The notes below the pieces were generated by a model. The model was not told the DNA's origin. It saw only the letters and a program-made list of their open reading frames with translations, and searched no databases. Below are positions 24,402 through 32,798 of a stretch of 64,000 nucleotides of DNA, in pieces (the stretch's first letter is position 1; each line of letters opens with the position of its first letter). This DNA comes from Thermomonas haemolytica (GTDB lineage Bacteria; Pseudomonadota; Gammaproteobacteria; Xanthomonadales; Xanthomonadaceae), in contig NZ_SMAP01000001.1 of NCBI RefSeq assembly GCF_004346265.1, forward strand, positions 62,001 to 126,000. Direction: 5' to 3'. A program made the position numbers and the translations under genes.

Positions 24402-24937
24402 AGGCGGCGCGCCGCCGATGGGCCGCCCCGCTGCTGGCGGTGGCCAGCGCGGGGGCCAGCCATCCGCCGGTCCCGCCAGTGCCGCAGCTGGATCTGCCGC
24501 GCTTCATGGGCACCTGGTATCTGGTGGGTGGCATGCCGACACCATTCGAACGCACCGCCTGGAACGCGGTGCAGACCTACACCCTGCGCCGTGATGGCAG
24601 CATCCTGACCACCCTGACCTTCAACCAGGGCGGGGCCGAAGGCCCGCGCAAGCACATCGAGGCGCCGGCGCGGGTTCGCCCGGGCACCGGCAATGCGGTG
24701 TGGGACGTGCGCGTGTTCGGCCCGTTCACTTCGCAATACAAGGTGGTCTGGTTGCGTGAGGACTACGGGCTGATGCTGGTGGCGCGCGATGCCCGCGACT
24801 ACGCCTGGGTGTTCGCGCGCTCGCCGGCGGTGCCCGAGGCCGAGCTGGAGGCCGCGCGCCGCCGCCTGCAGGGCTGGGGCTACGACCCCGGCAAGTGGCG
24901 CTACGTGCCGCAGGTCGCAGGCCACGCCGCGCAGTAG
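24365..24937 (+). CDS. Second lipocalin (Blc-like)
   Basis: A 190-residue lipocalin: LDLPRFMGTWYLVGGMPTPFE, VQTYTLRRDGSILTTLTFNQ and YAWVFARSPAVPEAELEAARR. It clearly parallels the lipocalin at 12489, down to RPGTGNAVWDVRVFGPF against the other copy's VPGTGNAEWKVRFFGLF. The start is uncertain: ATG 24365 lies inside the methyltransferase gene and gives a basic N-terminus followed by WAAPLLAVASAGA, a plausible signal peptide without a lipobox Cys. It is the last gene of the ECF-driven lipid operon, so lipid or peroxide carriage during envelope stress is inferred. Confidence 0.8.
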   Translation: MAGVALPVRARLKAARRRWAAPLLAVASAGASHPPVPPVPQLDLPRFMGTWYLVGGMPTPFERTAWNAVQTYTLRRDGSILTTLTFNQGGAEGPRKHIEAPARVRPGTGNAVWDVRVFGPFTSQYKVVWLREDYGLMLVARDARDYAWVFARSPAVPEAELEAARRRLQGWGYDPGKWRYVPQVAGHAAQ

Positions 24938-24941
24938 TGCA

Positions 24942-25340
24942 TCAACCGCGCGGACAGGCCGCACGCACCTTCGCATCCAGCCGGCTGAGCTGGGCATAGG
25001 TCCGCTTCAGGCCCAACTGCTCCAATGCGGCACTCCGCCCGGCCTGGGCGGCCCGGCAGCGATCGGACGCCGTCGCCGCGGCGCGATGCCGCCGCGGATT
25101 TTTCACGCTCCGATGCTGCTTCACAGGTGCCTGGCGCAGGCCCGCCGTCGCCTGCGACGCGCTGATGACCGGCTCTGGCCGGTATTCCACCACCCGGTCC
25201 AGGCGCATCGTTGCCGCACAGGGCTGCGCCTGGTAGCTCACCGCGCCGTCGCGGGCAAGACAGCGGTACAGCTGTTCGGCGCGCGCGGGCATCATCTGGG
25301 TACAGACAAGCAGCAGAAGCGCAAGCATCCATCGGCGCAT
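24942..25340 (-). CDS. Secreted DUF4124-like protein
   Basis: A 132-residue protein with a clear signal peptide (MRRWMLALLLLVCTQ, cleavage near MPARA-EQ), then EQLYRCLARDGAVSYQAQPC, resembling the DUF4124 pattern of a Tyr-x-Cys strand followed by a Gly-turn and a second Cys. The rest is basic and Ala/Arg-rich, without recognisable domains. It converges with the lipocalin gene four bases away. A role in the periplasm is likely but unknown. Confidence 0.65.
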   Translation of the reverse strand: MRRWMLALLLLVCTQMMPARAEQLYRCLARDGAVSYQAQPCAATMRLDRVVEYRPEPVISASQATAGLRQAPVKQHRSVKNPRRHRAAATASDRCRAAQAGRSAALEQLGLKRTYAQLSRLDAKVRAACPRG

Positions 25341-25438
25341 CGGCGATCCTCCCTCACGCGATGCGCGCAGGATGCGCGGCCTGCACCGCCCCGGCCATCG
25401 GCCAACACGCCGCCGTCGCCTCGGAAAACCGCCCAGCC

Positions 25439-25885
25439 TCACTCGCCCGCGGCCAGTTCCTCCAGGATCGGGCAGGTCGGGCGCGCATCGCCGTGGCAGC
25501 GCTGCGCCAGCGATCGCAGCGTGCGCTGCATGGCCTGCAGCTCGCGGATCTTCTGCTCCAGTTCGGCGGCGTGCGCCAGCGCCAGCTGCTTGACCTCGGC
25601 GCTGGCACGATGGGGGTCGTCCCACAGCGCCAGCAGCGCCTGGATCTGCTTGATCGAAAACCCCAGCGAGCGCGCGCGTTTGATGAAGCGCAGCCGGTGC
25701 AGATCGTCCTGCCCATACAGGCGATAGTTGGCGTGCGTGCGCGCCGCCGGGGCCATCAAACCGATCGCCTCGTAGTGGCGGATCATCTTGGCCGAGACGC
25801 CGGTCAGCGCCGCAGCCTGGCCGATGTTGTGCAGGCCCTGCTCCAGCGCATCGGCCAGTTCGGGGCGAACGGTCTTGGAGGCCAT
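25439..25885 (-). CDS. cueR: Copper efflux regulator, MerR family
   Basis: A 148-residue MerR regulator: NIGQAAALTGVSAKMIRHYE, YRLYGQDDLHRLRFIKRARS, and the metal loop CHGDARPTC, two Cys separated by seven residues as in CueR, which senses Cu(I)/Ag(I). It lies 17 bases after the copper ATPase on the same strand. The start at 25885 is chosen over an upstream TTG because GAGG sits eight bases before it. Expected targets are the two TTGACC-N19 promoters at 28129-28159 and 32518-32548. Confidence 0.9.
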   Translation of the reverse strand: MASKTVRPELADALEQGLHNIGQAAALTGVSAKMIRHYEAIGLMAPAARTHANYRLYGQDDLHRLRFIKRARSLGFSIKQIQALLALWDDPHRASAEVKQLALAHAAELEQKIRELQAMQRTLRSLAQRCHGDARPTCPILEELAAGE

Positions 25886-25902
25886 GGCGTTTTCCTCGCA
25901 GA

Positions 25903-28098
25903 TCAATCATGGGCGCGCGGGGTCCAGCGCCGCAGCAGCAGGGCATTGCTGACGACGCTGACGCTGGAGAGCGCCATCGCCGCCCCGGCGAGCATCGGGT
26001 CGAGCCAGCCCAGCGCCGCCAGCGGCAGGCCGACCACGTTGTAGATGAAGGCCCAGAACAGGTTCTGGTGGATCTTGCGCACGCAGCGCCGGGAGAGGTC
26101 GATGGCATCGGCCACCAGACGCGGGTCGGGCCGCATCAGGGTGATGGCGGCGGCCTGCATCGCTGCGTCGGTGCCGCTACCCATCGCAAAACCCACCGTG
26201 GCCGCGGCCAGCGCCGGGGCATCGTTGACCCCATCGCCGACCATCCCCACCGCCTCGCGCGCCGCCAAGGCGCGGATCGCCTCCAGCTTCTCCTGCGGCA
26301 GCAGCCCGGCCTGCACTTCGTCCGCGTGCAGGCCGACCGCGCGCGCCAGCGCCAACGCAGCCTCCCGGGTGTCGCCGGTCAGCAGCAGCGGACGGATGCC
26401 GAGTGCACGCAGCGCGGCGATCGCCTCTGCCGCCTGCGGACGCGGCGCATCCCCGAACGCCAGCAACCCGCGCACCTGCCAGCCGGTGGACGTCTCCGCC
26501 GCCAGCCAGGCCAGGGTGCGCCCATCCGCCATCGCGTCCTGCGCCTGCTTCTGCAGGGATGAGAGGTCGAGGCCGAGCTCTTCCATCCAGCGCGTGCTGC
26601 CGAGTCGCAGCGCCTGCGCCGGCCCGCGCCCGCGCACGCCGCGCCCGGGTACCGCAGTGATGTCGCTAACCGCGGCAGGCGCGATGCCGCGGTCGTGCGC
26701 GGCGGAGAGCACTGCTTTTGCCAGCGGATGCTCACTGCCCTGCTGCAACCCTGCGGCGAGCGCCAGCAGCGTGTCCGCGTCGTCCTCCGCGGCATGCAGG
26801 CCCAGCAATGCCGGCTTGCCGACGGTGAGCGTCCCGGTCTTGTCGAACGCCACCGTGCGCAGACGCTGGGTGGTCTCCAGCGCCTCCACGTCCTGGATGA
26901 GGATGCCGGCGCGCGCGGCCACGCCGGTGCCGGCCATGACCGCCGCAGGCGTGGCCAGCCCCAGCGCGCAGGGACAGGCGATTACCAGCACCGCCACCGC
27001 GTTGAGCAGCGCCTGCGTCCAGTCGCCGCGCGCCAGGCCCCAGCCCAGCAGGGTGACCAGCGCAATCGCGATCACCACGGGCACGAACACCGCGCTGACC
27101 TTGTCCACGATGCGCTGGATCGGCGCCTTCTTGGCCTGCGCGTCCTCCACCAGCCGCACGATCCGCGCCAGCATGGTTTCGGCGCCGACCGCGGTGGTGC
27201 GCAGGCGCAGCCGCCCCTCGCCGTTCACCGCGCCGGCGGTGACGGCATCACCAGCGGCCTTGGCCACCGGCAGCGCCTCGCCGCTGAGCAGGGATTCGTC
27301 GCAATGACTGCGGCCTTCGAGGATCACGCCGTCCACCGGGATGCGCTCGCCCGGCAGCACCACCACCGTATCGCCCACCGCCACCGCGTCCACCGCCACC
27401 TGGGTTTCGACCCCGTCGCGCAACACGCGCGCAGTGGCCGGCCGCAGCGCCTGCAGCGCGCGGATGGCGGCGCTGGCCTGGCGCTTGGCGCGCGCCTCCA
27501 GCCATTTGCCCAGCAGGATCAGGGTCACCACCACCGCCGAGGATTCGAAATACAGCGGCGGCGCGTGCGGGCCGTGCGCCGACGCCAGCAGGTGGTACAC
27601 GCTCAGCCCGTAGGCCGCGCTGGTCCCCAGCGCGACCAGCTGGTCCATGTTGCCGCTGCGCGCGCGCAGCGCGGCGAACCCGGCGCGGTAGAAGCGCGCG
27701 CCCAGCCAGAACTGCACGGGAGTGGCCAGCAGCCACTGCGCCCAGCCGGGCAGCGCCCAGTGGATGCCGAAGGGCATCAGCAGCATCGGCGCGGCCAGCG
27801 GCAGCGACAGCAGCACCGCCAGCCACAGGTGGAGAGTCTCGCGGGAGATGCCGGGCTTGGGGGCCTCGGGCGGGGTGGCTTCGGCATGCACGCGGGCGTG
27901 GTAGCCGGCCTGCTCCACCGCCTGCAGCAGCCGCGCGGCGGGCACGCCGGGGGCGAGCACGGTGGCGGTCTCGGTGGCCAGGTTCACGCTGGCCTCGCGC
28001 ACGCCCTCGACCTTGCGCAGGGCTTTTTCCACCCGGCCCACGCAGGAGGCGCAGGTCATGCCCTCGATGTCCAGACGCAGCGGGGATTCGGATGGCAT
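25903..28098 (-). CDS. copA: Cu(I)-exporting P1B-type ATPase
   Basis: A 731-residue copper pump of the inner membrane. One N-terminal heavy-metal domain (GMTCASC), eight expected helices, the transmembrane CPC metal site ([12 protein letters not shown]), the phosphorylation loop [22 protein letters not shown] (actuator TGE-like) and [12 protein letters not shown]. The C-terminal helices carry YNVVGLPLA and [12 protein letters not shown], which select Cu(I). The start ATG 28098 has GGAGG five bases upstream; ATGs at 28128 and 28113 are possible but lack this. It is followed directly by cueR and preceded by a CueR-type promoter. Confidence 0.95.
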   Translation of the reverse strand: MPSESPLRLDIEGMTCASCVGRVEKALRKVEGVREASVNLATETATVLAPGVPAARLLQAVEQAGYHARVHAEATPPEAPKPGISRETLHLWLAVLLSLPLAAPMLLMPFGIHWALPGWAQWLLATPVQFWLGARFYRAGFAALRARSGNMDQLVALGTSAAYGLSVYHLLASAHGPHAPPLYFESSAVVVTLILLGKWLEARAKRQASAAIRALQALRPATARVLRDGVETQVAVDAVAVGDTVVVLPGERIPVDGVILEGRSHCDESLLSGEALPVAKAAGDAVTAGAVNGEGRLRLRTTAVGAETMLARIVRLVEDAQAKKAPIQRIVDKVSAVFVPVVIAIALVTLLGWGLARGDWTQALLNAVAVLVIACPCALGLATPAAVMAGTGVAARAGILIQDVEALETTQRLRTVAFDKTGTLTVGKPALLGLHAAEDDADTLLALAAGLQQGSEHPLAKAVLSAAHDRGIAPAAVSDITAVPGRGVRGRGPAQALRLGSTRWMEELGLDLSSLQKQAQDAMADGRTLAWLAAETSTGWQVRGLLAFGDAPRPQAAEAIAALRALGIRPLLLTGDTREAALALARAVGLHADEVQAGLLPQEKLEAIRALAAREAVGMVGDGVNDAPALAAATVGFAMGSGTDAAMQAAAITLMRPDPRLVADAIDLSRRCVRKIHQNLFWAFIYNVVGLPLAALGWLDPMLAGAAMALSSVSVVSNALLLRRWTPRAHD

Positions 28099-28128
28099 GG
28101 CGGCCTCCATCGGCATGAACGAGGGCAC

Positions 28129-28159
28129 AGCTTCGACTTTACCAAGATGGGAAGGTCAA
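28129..28159 (-). promoter_or_regulatory. CueR-type promoter of copA-cueR
   Basis: Minus-strand TTGACC (28159-28154), 19 bases, then GAAGCT (28134-28129). The long spacer holds a dyad: ACCTTCC (28156-28150), 7 bases, GTAAAGT (28142-28136), 5 of 7 positions matching a perfect repeat. The left half equals that of the known E. coli copA operator. Confidence 0.7.
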
Positions 28160-28235
28160 GCCGGTGCGTTGTGGCTTCGTCATGCCGATGTCACATCCGG
28201 CGATTACGGTGTCGCCATTCGATTATTCTGGAAAA

Positions 28236-28565
28236 ATGGAAATAAAAGACGCCACCGCCGCCCTCGCCGCGCTGGGCCAGGCCACCCGGCTGGCGGTTTT
28301 CCGCCTGCTGGTGGAGGCCGGCCCGGACGGCCGCCTGGCCGGGGAGATCGCCGAGACGCTGGATCTGCCCGGCGCCACCCTGTCGTTCCATCTGAAAGAG
28401 CTGGCCGCGGCCGGCCTGATCGCGGCCGAGCCACAGGGCCGCGCCATCCGCTACCGCGCCGATTTCGCCGCGATGGACGCACTGATCGACTTCCTCACCC
28501 GCAACTGCTGCGCCGAGAGCGGCCAGCCGGGCTGCCTGCCCGGTGCGCGGCGCGGCTGTGCCTGA
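28236..28565 (+). CDS. arsR: ArsR-type arsenic repressor
   Basis: A 109-residue ArsR/SmtB repressor: LGQATRLAVFRLLVEAG, then the recognition helix GATLSFHLKELAAAGLIAAE. The classical ELCVCDL thiol motif is absent; instead Cys cluster at the C-terminus (RNCCAES, PGCLPG, RRGCA), like the second ArsR type whose As(III) site is C-terminal. The ATG at 28236 fits the family N-terminus. An AT-rich stretch just upstream (28216-28235) may hold the operator. It leads the arsR-GAPDH-arsJ operon. Confidence 0.88.
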   Translation: MEIKDATAALAALGQATRLAVFRLLVEAGPDGRLAGEIAETLDLPGATLSFHLKELAAAGLIAAEPQGRAIRYRADFAAMDALIDFLTRNCCAESGQPGCLPGARRGCA

Positions 28566-28607
28566 CGTTTCCCTTCCCTCCACGGTTTCCCACAAACGAG
28601 CCTGCAT

Positions 28608-29612
28608 ATGAACATCCGCATCGGCATCAATGGTTTTGGTCGCATGGGGCGCTTGGCCCTGCGCGCCGCCTGGGGCAAGCCCGGGCTGTCCTTCGTGCAC
28701 ATCAACGACCCGGCGGGTGATGCCGCCACCCTCGCCCACCTGCTGCAGTTCGACTCGGTGCACGGGCGCTGGGATGCGGCGATTGCCAGCGATGGCGATG
28801 CACTGGTGATCGAGGGCGTGCGCATCCCGGTCAGCCGCAACCGCGAGCTGGCCGCCACCGATTGGTCCGGCTGCGACGTGGTGATCGAAGCCTCCGGCAA
28901 GTTCCGCAAGCCGGACGTGCTGCAGCCCTACCTCGACCAGGGCGTGCGGCGGGTGGTGGTGGCCGCGCCGGTGAAGGCCGCCGGCGCGCTGGACGTGGTG
29001 ATGGGCGTCAACCACCACCGCTTCGATCCGGCCGTGCACCGCATCGTCTCCGCCGCGTCCTGCACCACCAACTGCCTGGCGCCGCTGGTGAAGGTGATCC
29101 ACGAGGGCATCGGCATCCGCCACGGCAGCCTGACCACCGTGCACAGCCTGACCAATACCCAGGTGATCGTGGACGCGCCGCACAAGGACCTGCGCCGGGC
29201 GCGCGCCTGCGGCAGCAGCCTGATCCCGACCTCCACCGGCTCGGCCACCGCGATCGCGGAAATCTTCCCCGAGCTGCGCGGGCGCCTGGATGGGCACGCG
29301 GTGCGGGTGCCGCTGACCAATGCCTCGCTCACCGACTGCGTGTTCGAGGTCGAGCGCGCGACCAGCGTGGAGGAGGTCAACGGCCTGCTGCGCGCGGCCG
29401 CCGAAGGCCCGCTGGCCGGCATCCTCGGCTACGAGACCCGCCCGCTGGTGTCGATCGACTTCCTGCACGACCCGCGCTCGGCCATCGTGGACGCGCCGTC
29501 CACGCTGGTGGTGAACGGCACCCAGGTGAAGCTGTATGCCTGGTACGACAACGAATGGGGCTATGCCAACCGGCTCGGCGAGCTGGTGCAGCTGGTCGGC
29601 GGCGCGGGCTGA
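28608..29612 (+). CDS. gapdh: ArsJ-associated glyceraldehyde-3-phosphate dehydrogenase
   Basis: A 334-residue GAPDH with NAD fold [20 protein letters not shown] and active-site Cys in [13 protein letters not shown]. In ars operons this enzyme uses arsenate in place of phosphate and makes 1-arseno-3-phosphoglycerate, which ArsJ exports; arsenate is thereby detoxified. It lies 42 bases after arsR and 3 bases before arsJ, which separates it from the housekeeping GAPDH. The length is normal. Confidence 0.92.
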   Translation: MNIRIGINGFGRMGRLALRAAWGKPGLSFVHINDPAGDAATLAHLLQFDSVHGRWDAAIASDGDALVIEGVRIPVSRNRELAATDWSGCDVVIEASGKFRKPDVLQPYLDQGVRRVVVAAPVKAAGALDVVMGVNHHRFDPAVHRIVSAASCTTNCLAPLVKVIHEGIGIRHGSLTTVHSLTNTQVIVDAPHKDLRRARACGSSLIPTSTGSATAIAEIFPELRGRLDGHAVRVPLTNASLTDCVFEVERATSVEEVNGLLRAAAEGPLAGILGYETRPLVSIDFLHDPRSAIVDAPSTLVVNGTQVKLYAWYDNEWGYANRLGELVQLVGGAG

Positions 29613-29615
29613 GCG

Positions 29616-30848
29616 ATGCGGGCGCAGCTCTCCTCCGAGGTTCGCCAGTACCTGCTGATCACCGGCAACTACTGGGCCTTCACCCTCACCGACGGCGCCC
29701 TGCGCATGCTGGTGGTGCTGCATTTCCACCTGCTCGGCTACAGCCCGCTGCAGGTGGCGATGCTGTTTTTGTTCTACGAGGTGTTCGGGGTCGTCACCAA
29801 CCTGGTCGGCGGCTGGCTGGGGGCGCGCATCGGGCTCAACCGCACCATGAACATCGGGCTGCTGCTGCAGGTGGTGGCGCTGGCGATGCTGCTGGTGCCG
29901 GCGGCGGCGTTGACGGTGCCGTGGGTGATGGCGGCGCAGGCGCTGTCGGGGATCGCCAAGGACCTCAACAAGATGAGCGCCAAGGCCAGCATCAAGCTGC
30001 TGGTGCCGGACCAGCAGCAGGACGCGCTGTTCCGCTGGGTGGCGGCGCTGACCGGCTCCAAGAACGCGCTCAAGGGCGTCGGCTTCTTCCTCGGCGGCGC
30101 GCTGCTGGCGGCGATCGGCTTCCGCGCCGCGGTGGCGGCGATGGCCGGCATGTTGCTGCTGGTGTGGCTGGCCAGCCTGGTATTGCTCAAGCGCGACCTG
30201 GGCAAGGCCAAGGCCAAGCCGAAGTTCCGCGAGGCGTTCTCCAAGAGCCGGGCGATCAACCTGCTGTCGGCGGCGCGGCTGTTCCTGTTCGGTGCGCGCG
30301 ACGTGTGGTTCGTGGTCGCCTTGCCGGTGTTCCTGTACGACAGCCTCGGCTGGGATTTCTGGCAGGTCGGCGGCTTTCTCGCCGCCTGGGTGATCGGCTA
30401 CGGCATCGTGCAGTCGCTGGCGCCCTGGGTCACCGGACGCCGACGCGGGGCGCTGCCGGACGGACGCGCCGCACTACTGTGGGCGCTGCTGCTGGCCGCC
30501 GTCACCGCCGGCATGGCGCTGGCCCTGGGCCGCGGCCTGGACGCCCGCGATGTGCTGGTGGGCGGGTTGCTGCTGTTCGGGGTGCTGTTCGCGATCAACT
30601 CCGCGCTGCACAGCTATCTGATCGTGAGCTACGCCAGCGAGGATGGCGTCTCGCTGGACGTCGGCTTCTACTACATGGCCAACGCGATGGGCCGCCTGCT
30701 GGGCACGGTGCTGTCGGGCTGGGTGTTCCAGGTTGCGGGGCTTACCGCCTGCCTGTGGATCTCGGCCGCGTTCGTGGCGATCGCCGCGGCGATCTCGCTG
30801 GCCCTGCCGCGGCACGCGACGAGCGGCGCGGCGGCCGGCCCGGGGTGA
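29616..30848 (+). CDS. arsJ: ArsJ organoarsenical efflux permease
   Basis: A 410-residue major-facilitator transporter with about 12 helices, starting VRQYLLITGNYWAFTLTDGA. Typical ArsJ segments are FLFYEVFGVVTNLVGGWLGA, GIAKDLNKMSAKASIKLLVP and TGSKNALKGVGFFLGG. It exports 1-arseno-3-phosphoglycerate, which then decays to arsenate outside. Placement right after the GAPDH gene confirms the pathway. ATG 29616 is three bases after the preceding stop. Confidence 0.92.
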   Translation: MRAQLSSEVRQYLLITGNYWAFTLTDGALRMLVVLHFHLLGYSPLQVAMLFLFYEVFGVVTNLVGGWLGARIGLNRTMNIGLLLQVVALAMLLVPAAALTVPWVMAAQALSGIAKDLNKMSAKASIKLLVPDQQQDALFRWVAALTGSKNALKGVGFFLGGALLAAIGFRAAVAAMAGMLLLVWLASLVLLKRDLGKAKAKPKFREAFSKSRAINLLSAARLFLFGARDVWFVVALPVFLYDSLGWDFWQVGGFLAAWVIGYGIVQSLAPWVTGRRRGALPDGRAALLWALLLAAVTAGMALALGRGLDARDVLVGGLLLFGVLFAINSALHSYLIVSYASEDGVSLDVGFYYMANAMGRLLGTVLSGWVFQVAGLTACLWISAAFVAIAAAISLALPRHATSGAAAGPG

Positions 30849-30905
30849 GCCGCGACCGGGCCGGTTGCCGGCGCCCGGTCGCAAGGCCCGCCCCGCCGCA
30901 CGGGC

Positions 30906-32384
30906 TCAGTGCCCGCTGGCGAGGCTGGCGGATTCGTCGCGGTAGGTGTTGAGGCGGTCCACCAGCCATTCGCTGGCCTCGTTCAGGCCCACCACCTCCA
31001 CCTGCGCGCCGTGCTTGCGGAACTTCAGCACCACCCGGTCCAGCGCGGCCACCGCGCTGGTGTCCCAGAAATGCGCCTTGCGCACGTCGATCACCACCTT
31101 CGCCGGTGCGTGGATGTAATCGAAGCTGTTGGCGAACTGCACCGCCGAGGCGAAGAACACCTGCCCGCGGGCCTCGTAGATACGCTCCCCGTTCGGGCCC
31201 GGGCGATCCTCCACCACCAGCATCGCGCTGACCCGGCGGGTGAACGACAGCGCGGTGAGCAGCACGCCCGTCAGCACGCCCTTGGCGAGGTCGTGGGTGG
31301 CCACGGTCACCACCACCGTGCCCAGCATGATCAGGTTGGCGGTCTTGGGATGGGTCTTGAACTCGCGGAAGCTCTTCCAGTGGAAGGTGCCGATGCTCAC
31401 CGTGATCATCACCGCCACCAGTGCCGCCATCGGGATCTTCGACACCCACGGCGAGGCGTATACCACCAGCACCAGCAGCACCACGCCGGCGACCAGGCAG
31501 GACAGCCGCCCGCGCCCGCCAGCCGTGATGTTGATCACCGATTGCCCGATCATCGCGCAGCCGGCCATGCCGCCGAACAGACCCGAGACGATGTTGGCCA
31601 CGCCCTGCCCCGCAGATTCGCGACGGCGGTTGGTCGGGGTGTCGGTCATGTCCTCCACGATCTGGGCGGTCATCAGCGATTCCAGCAGGCCCACCACCGC
31701 CAGGGTGGTCGAGACCGGCAGCAGGATGCGCAGGGTGTCCAGCGTCCACGGGATGTCCGGCAGCAGGAACGCCGGCAGGCTGTCCGGCAGGTGGCCCATG
31801 TCGCCGACGGTGCGGATGTCCCAGCCCAGCCAGCCGACGGCCAGGGTCAGCACCACGATCGCCACCAGCGCCGAGGGCACCGCGCGGGTCAGGCGCGGCA
31901 GCAGGTAGATGATCGCCAGCCCCGCGGCACAGGCCGCGTACACCTGCCACGACTTGCCCACCAGCTCCGGCAGCTGCGCCAGGAAAATCAGGATGGCCAG
32001 CGCATTGACGAAGCCCACCACCACCGAGCGCGACACGAAGCGCATCAGGGTATTCAACCGCAGCGCCGCCGCCAGCAATTGCAGCAGGCCGGTGAGGATG
32101 GTGGCCGCGAACAGGTATTGCAGGCCGTGGTCGCGCACCAGGTCCACCATCAGCAGCGCCATCGCGCCGGTCGCGGCGGAAATCATGCCCGGGCGACCGC
32201 CGGCGATGGAGGTCACCACCGCGATGCAGAAGGCCGCGTACAGCCCCACCTTGGGATCCACCCCGGCGATCAGCGAAAACGCGATCGCCTCCGGGATCAG
32301 CGCCAGCGCCACCAGCACGCCCGACAGGATGTCGCCGCGCACGTTACCGAACCACTGCTCGCGCAGCGAATAATTGACCGACAT
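30906..32384 (-). CDS. SulP-family anion transporter with STAS domain
   Basis: A 492-residue SulP transporter: VRGDILSGVLVALALIPEAI, PKVGLYAAFCIAVVTSIAGG, then a GQSVINITAGGRGRLSCLVAG loop and a C-terminal STAS domain (about 400-485, KAHFWDTSAVAALDRVVLKF). Such proteins move sulfate, bicarbonate or other anions with protons or sodium; the substrate cannot be told from sequence. I start it at ATG 32384 because the conserved N-terminus begins there. It stands alone between the arsenic and copper genes and is divergent from copZ. Confidence 0.88.
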   Translation of the reverse strand: MSVNYSLREQWFGNVRGDILSGVLVALALIPEAIAFSLIAGVDPKVGLYAAFCIAVVTSIAGGRPGMISAATGAMALLMVDLVRDHGLQYLFAATILTGLLQLLAAALRLNTLMRFVSRSVVVGFVNALAILIFLAQLPELVGKSWQVYAACAAGLAIIYLLPRLTRAVPSALVAIVVLTLAVGWLGWDIRTVGDMGHLPDSLPAFLLPDIPWTLDTLRILLPVSTTLAVVGLLESLMTAQIVEDMTDTPTNRRRESAGQGVANIVSGLFGGMAGCAMIGQSVINITAGGRGRLSCLVAGVVLLVLVVYASPWVSKIPMAALVAVMITVSIGTFHWKSFREFKTHPKTANLIMLGTVVVTVATHDLAKGVLTGVLLTALSFTRRVSAMLVVEDRPGPNGERIYEARGQVFFASAVQFANSFDYIHAPAKVVIDVRKAHFWDTSAVAALDRVVLKFRKHGAQVEVVGLNEASEWLVDRLNTYRDESASLASGH

Positions 32385-32517
32385 AAAAAACTTCTCCGTG
32401 CCCGCCCCTGCGGGCGCGCATTGCAAGATCGAGGGAAACCGGAACAGGGACACCCCTTGTATTGCAGTGCAGCATGACAGGGCAAACGCCGCCGTGCCTG
32501 CCGCCATCCCTGCCTGC

Positions 32518-32548
32518 TTGACCTTCCTATCGCGGCAAGCCCGACACT
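32518..32548 (+). promoter_or_regulatory. CueR-type promoter of copZ-pcoAB
   Basis: TTGACC (32518-32523), 19 bases, then GACACT (32543-32548). Inside lies ACCTTCC (32521-32527), 7 bases, GCAAGCC (32535-32541), a weaker dyad (4 of 7). Same -35 and spacer as the copA promoter. The rest of the 207-base gap to the SulP gene holds no gene. Confidence 0.6.
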
Positions 32549-32591
32549 TCCGCGCATCGTCTTCCCGCCCGCCACCACAGGAGCCACTCCA

Positions 32592-32798
32592 ATGCTGCTG
32601 AAAGTCGAGAACATGAGCTGCCAGCACTGCGTGCGCAGCGTGACCGCCGCCCTGCGCGCGCTGGATGCCGAGGCGCGGGTGGACGTGGACCTTGCGCACG
32701 GCGAAGTGCGCGCACAGGGCGCCTTCACCCCGCAGGCCGCGGTAGAGGCGCTGGCGGAGGCCGACTACCCCGCGCAGTTGATCGCCGCCGATGACTGA
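32592..32798 (+). CDS. copZ: Copper chaperone, heavy-metal-associated domain
   Basis: A 68-residue single HMA domain: LLKVENMSCQHCVRSVTAAL with the Cu-binding CxxC, and VDVDLAHGEVRAQG. It carries Cu(I) in the cytoplasm and hands it to CopA-type pumps. AGGAG precedes the ATG by seven bases. It overlaps the multicopper oxidase gene by eight bases. Confidence 0.92.
   Translation: MLLKVENMSCQHCVRSVTAALRALDAEARVDVDLAHGEVRAQGAFTPQAAVEALAEADYPAQLIAADD

Noticed and set aside
28216-28235. Defined ArsR operator
   Set aside because: The stretch is AT-rich, but I could not find a convincing dyad, so no site is claimed.
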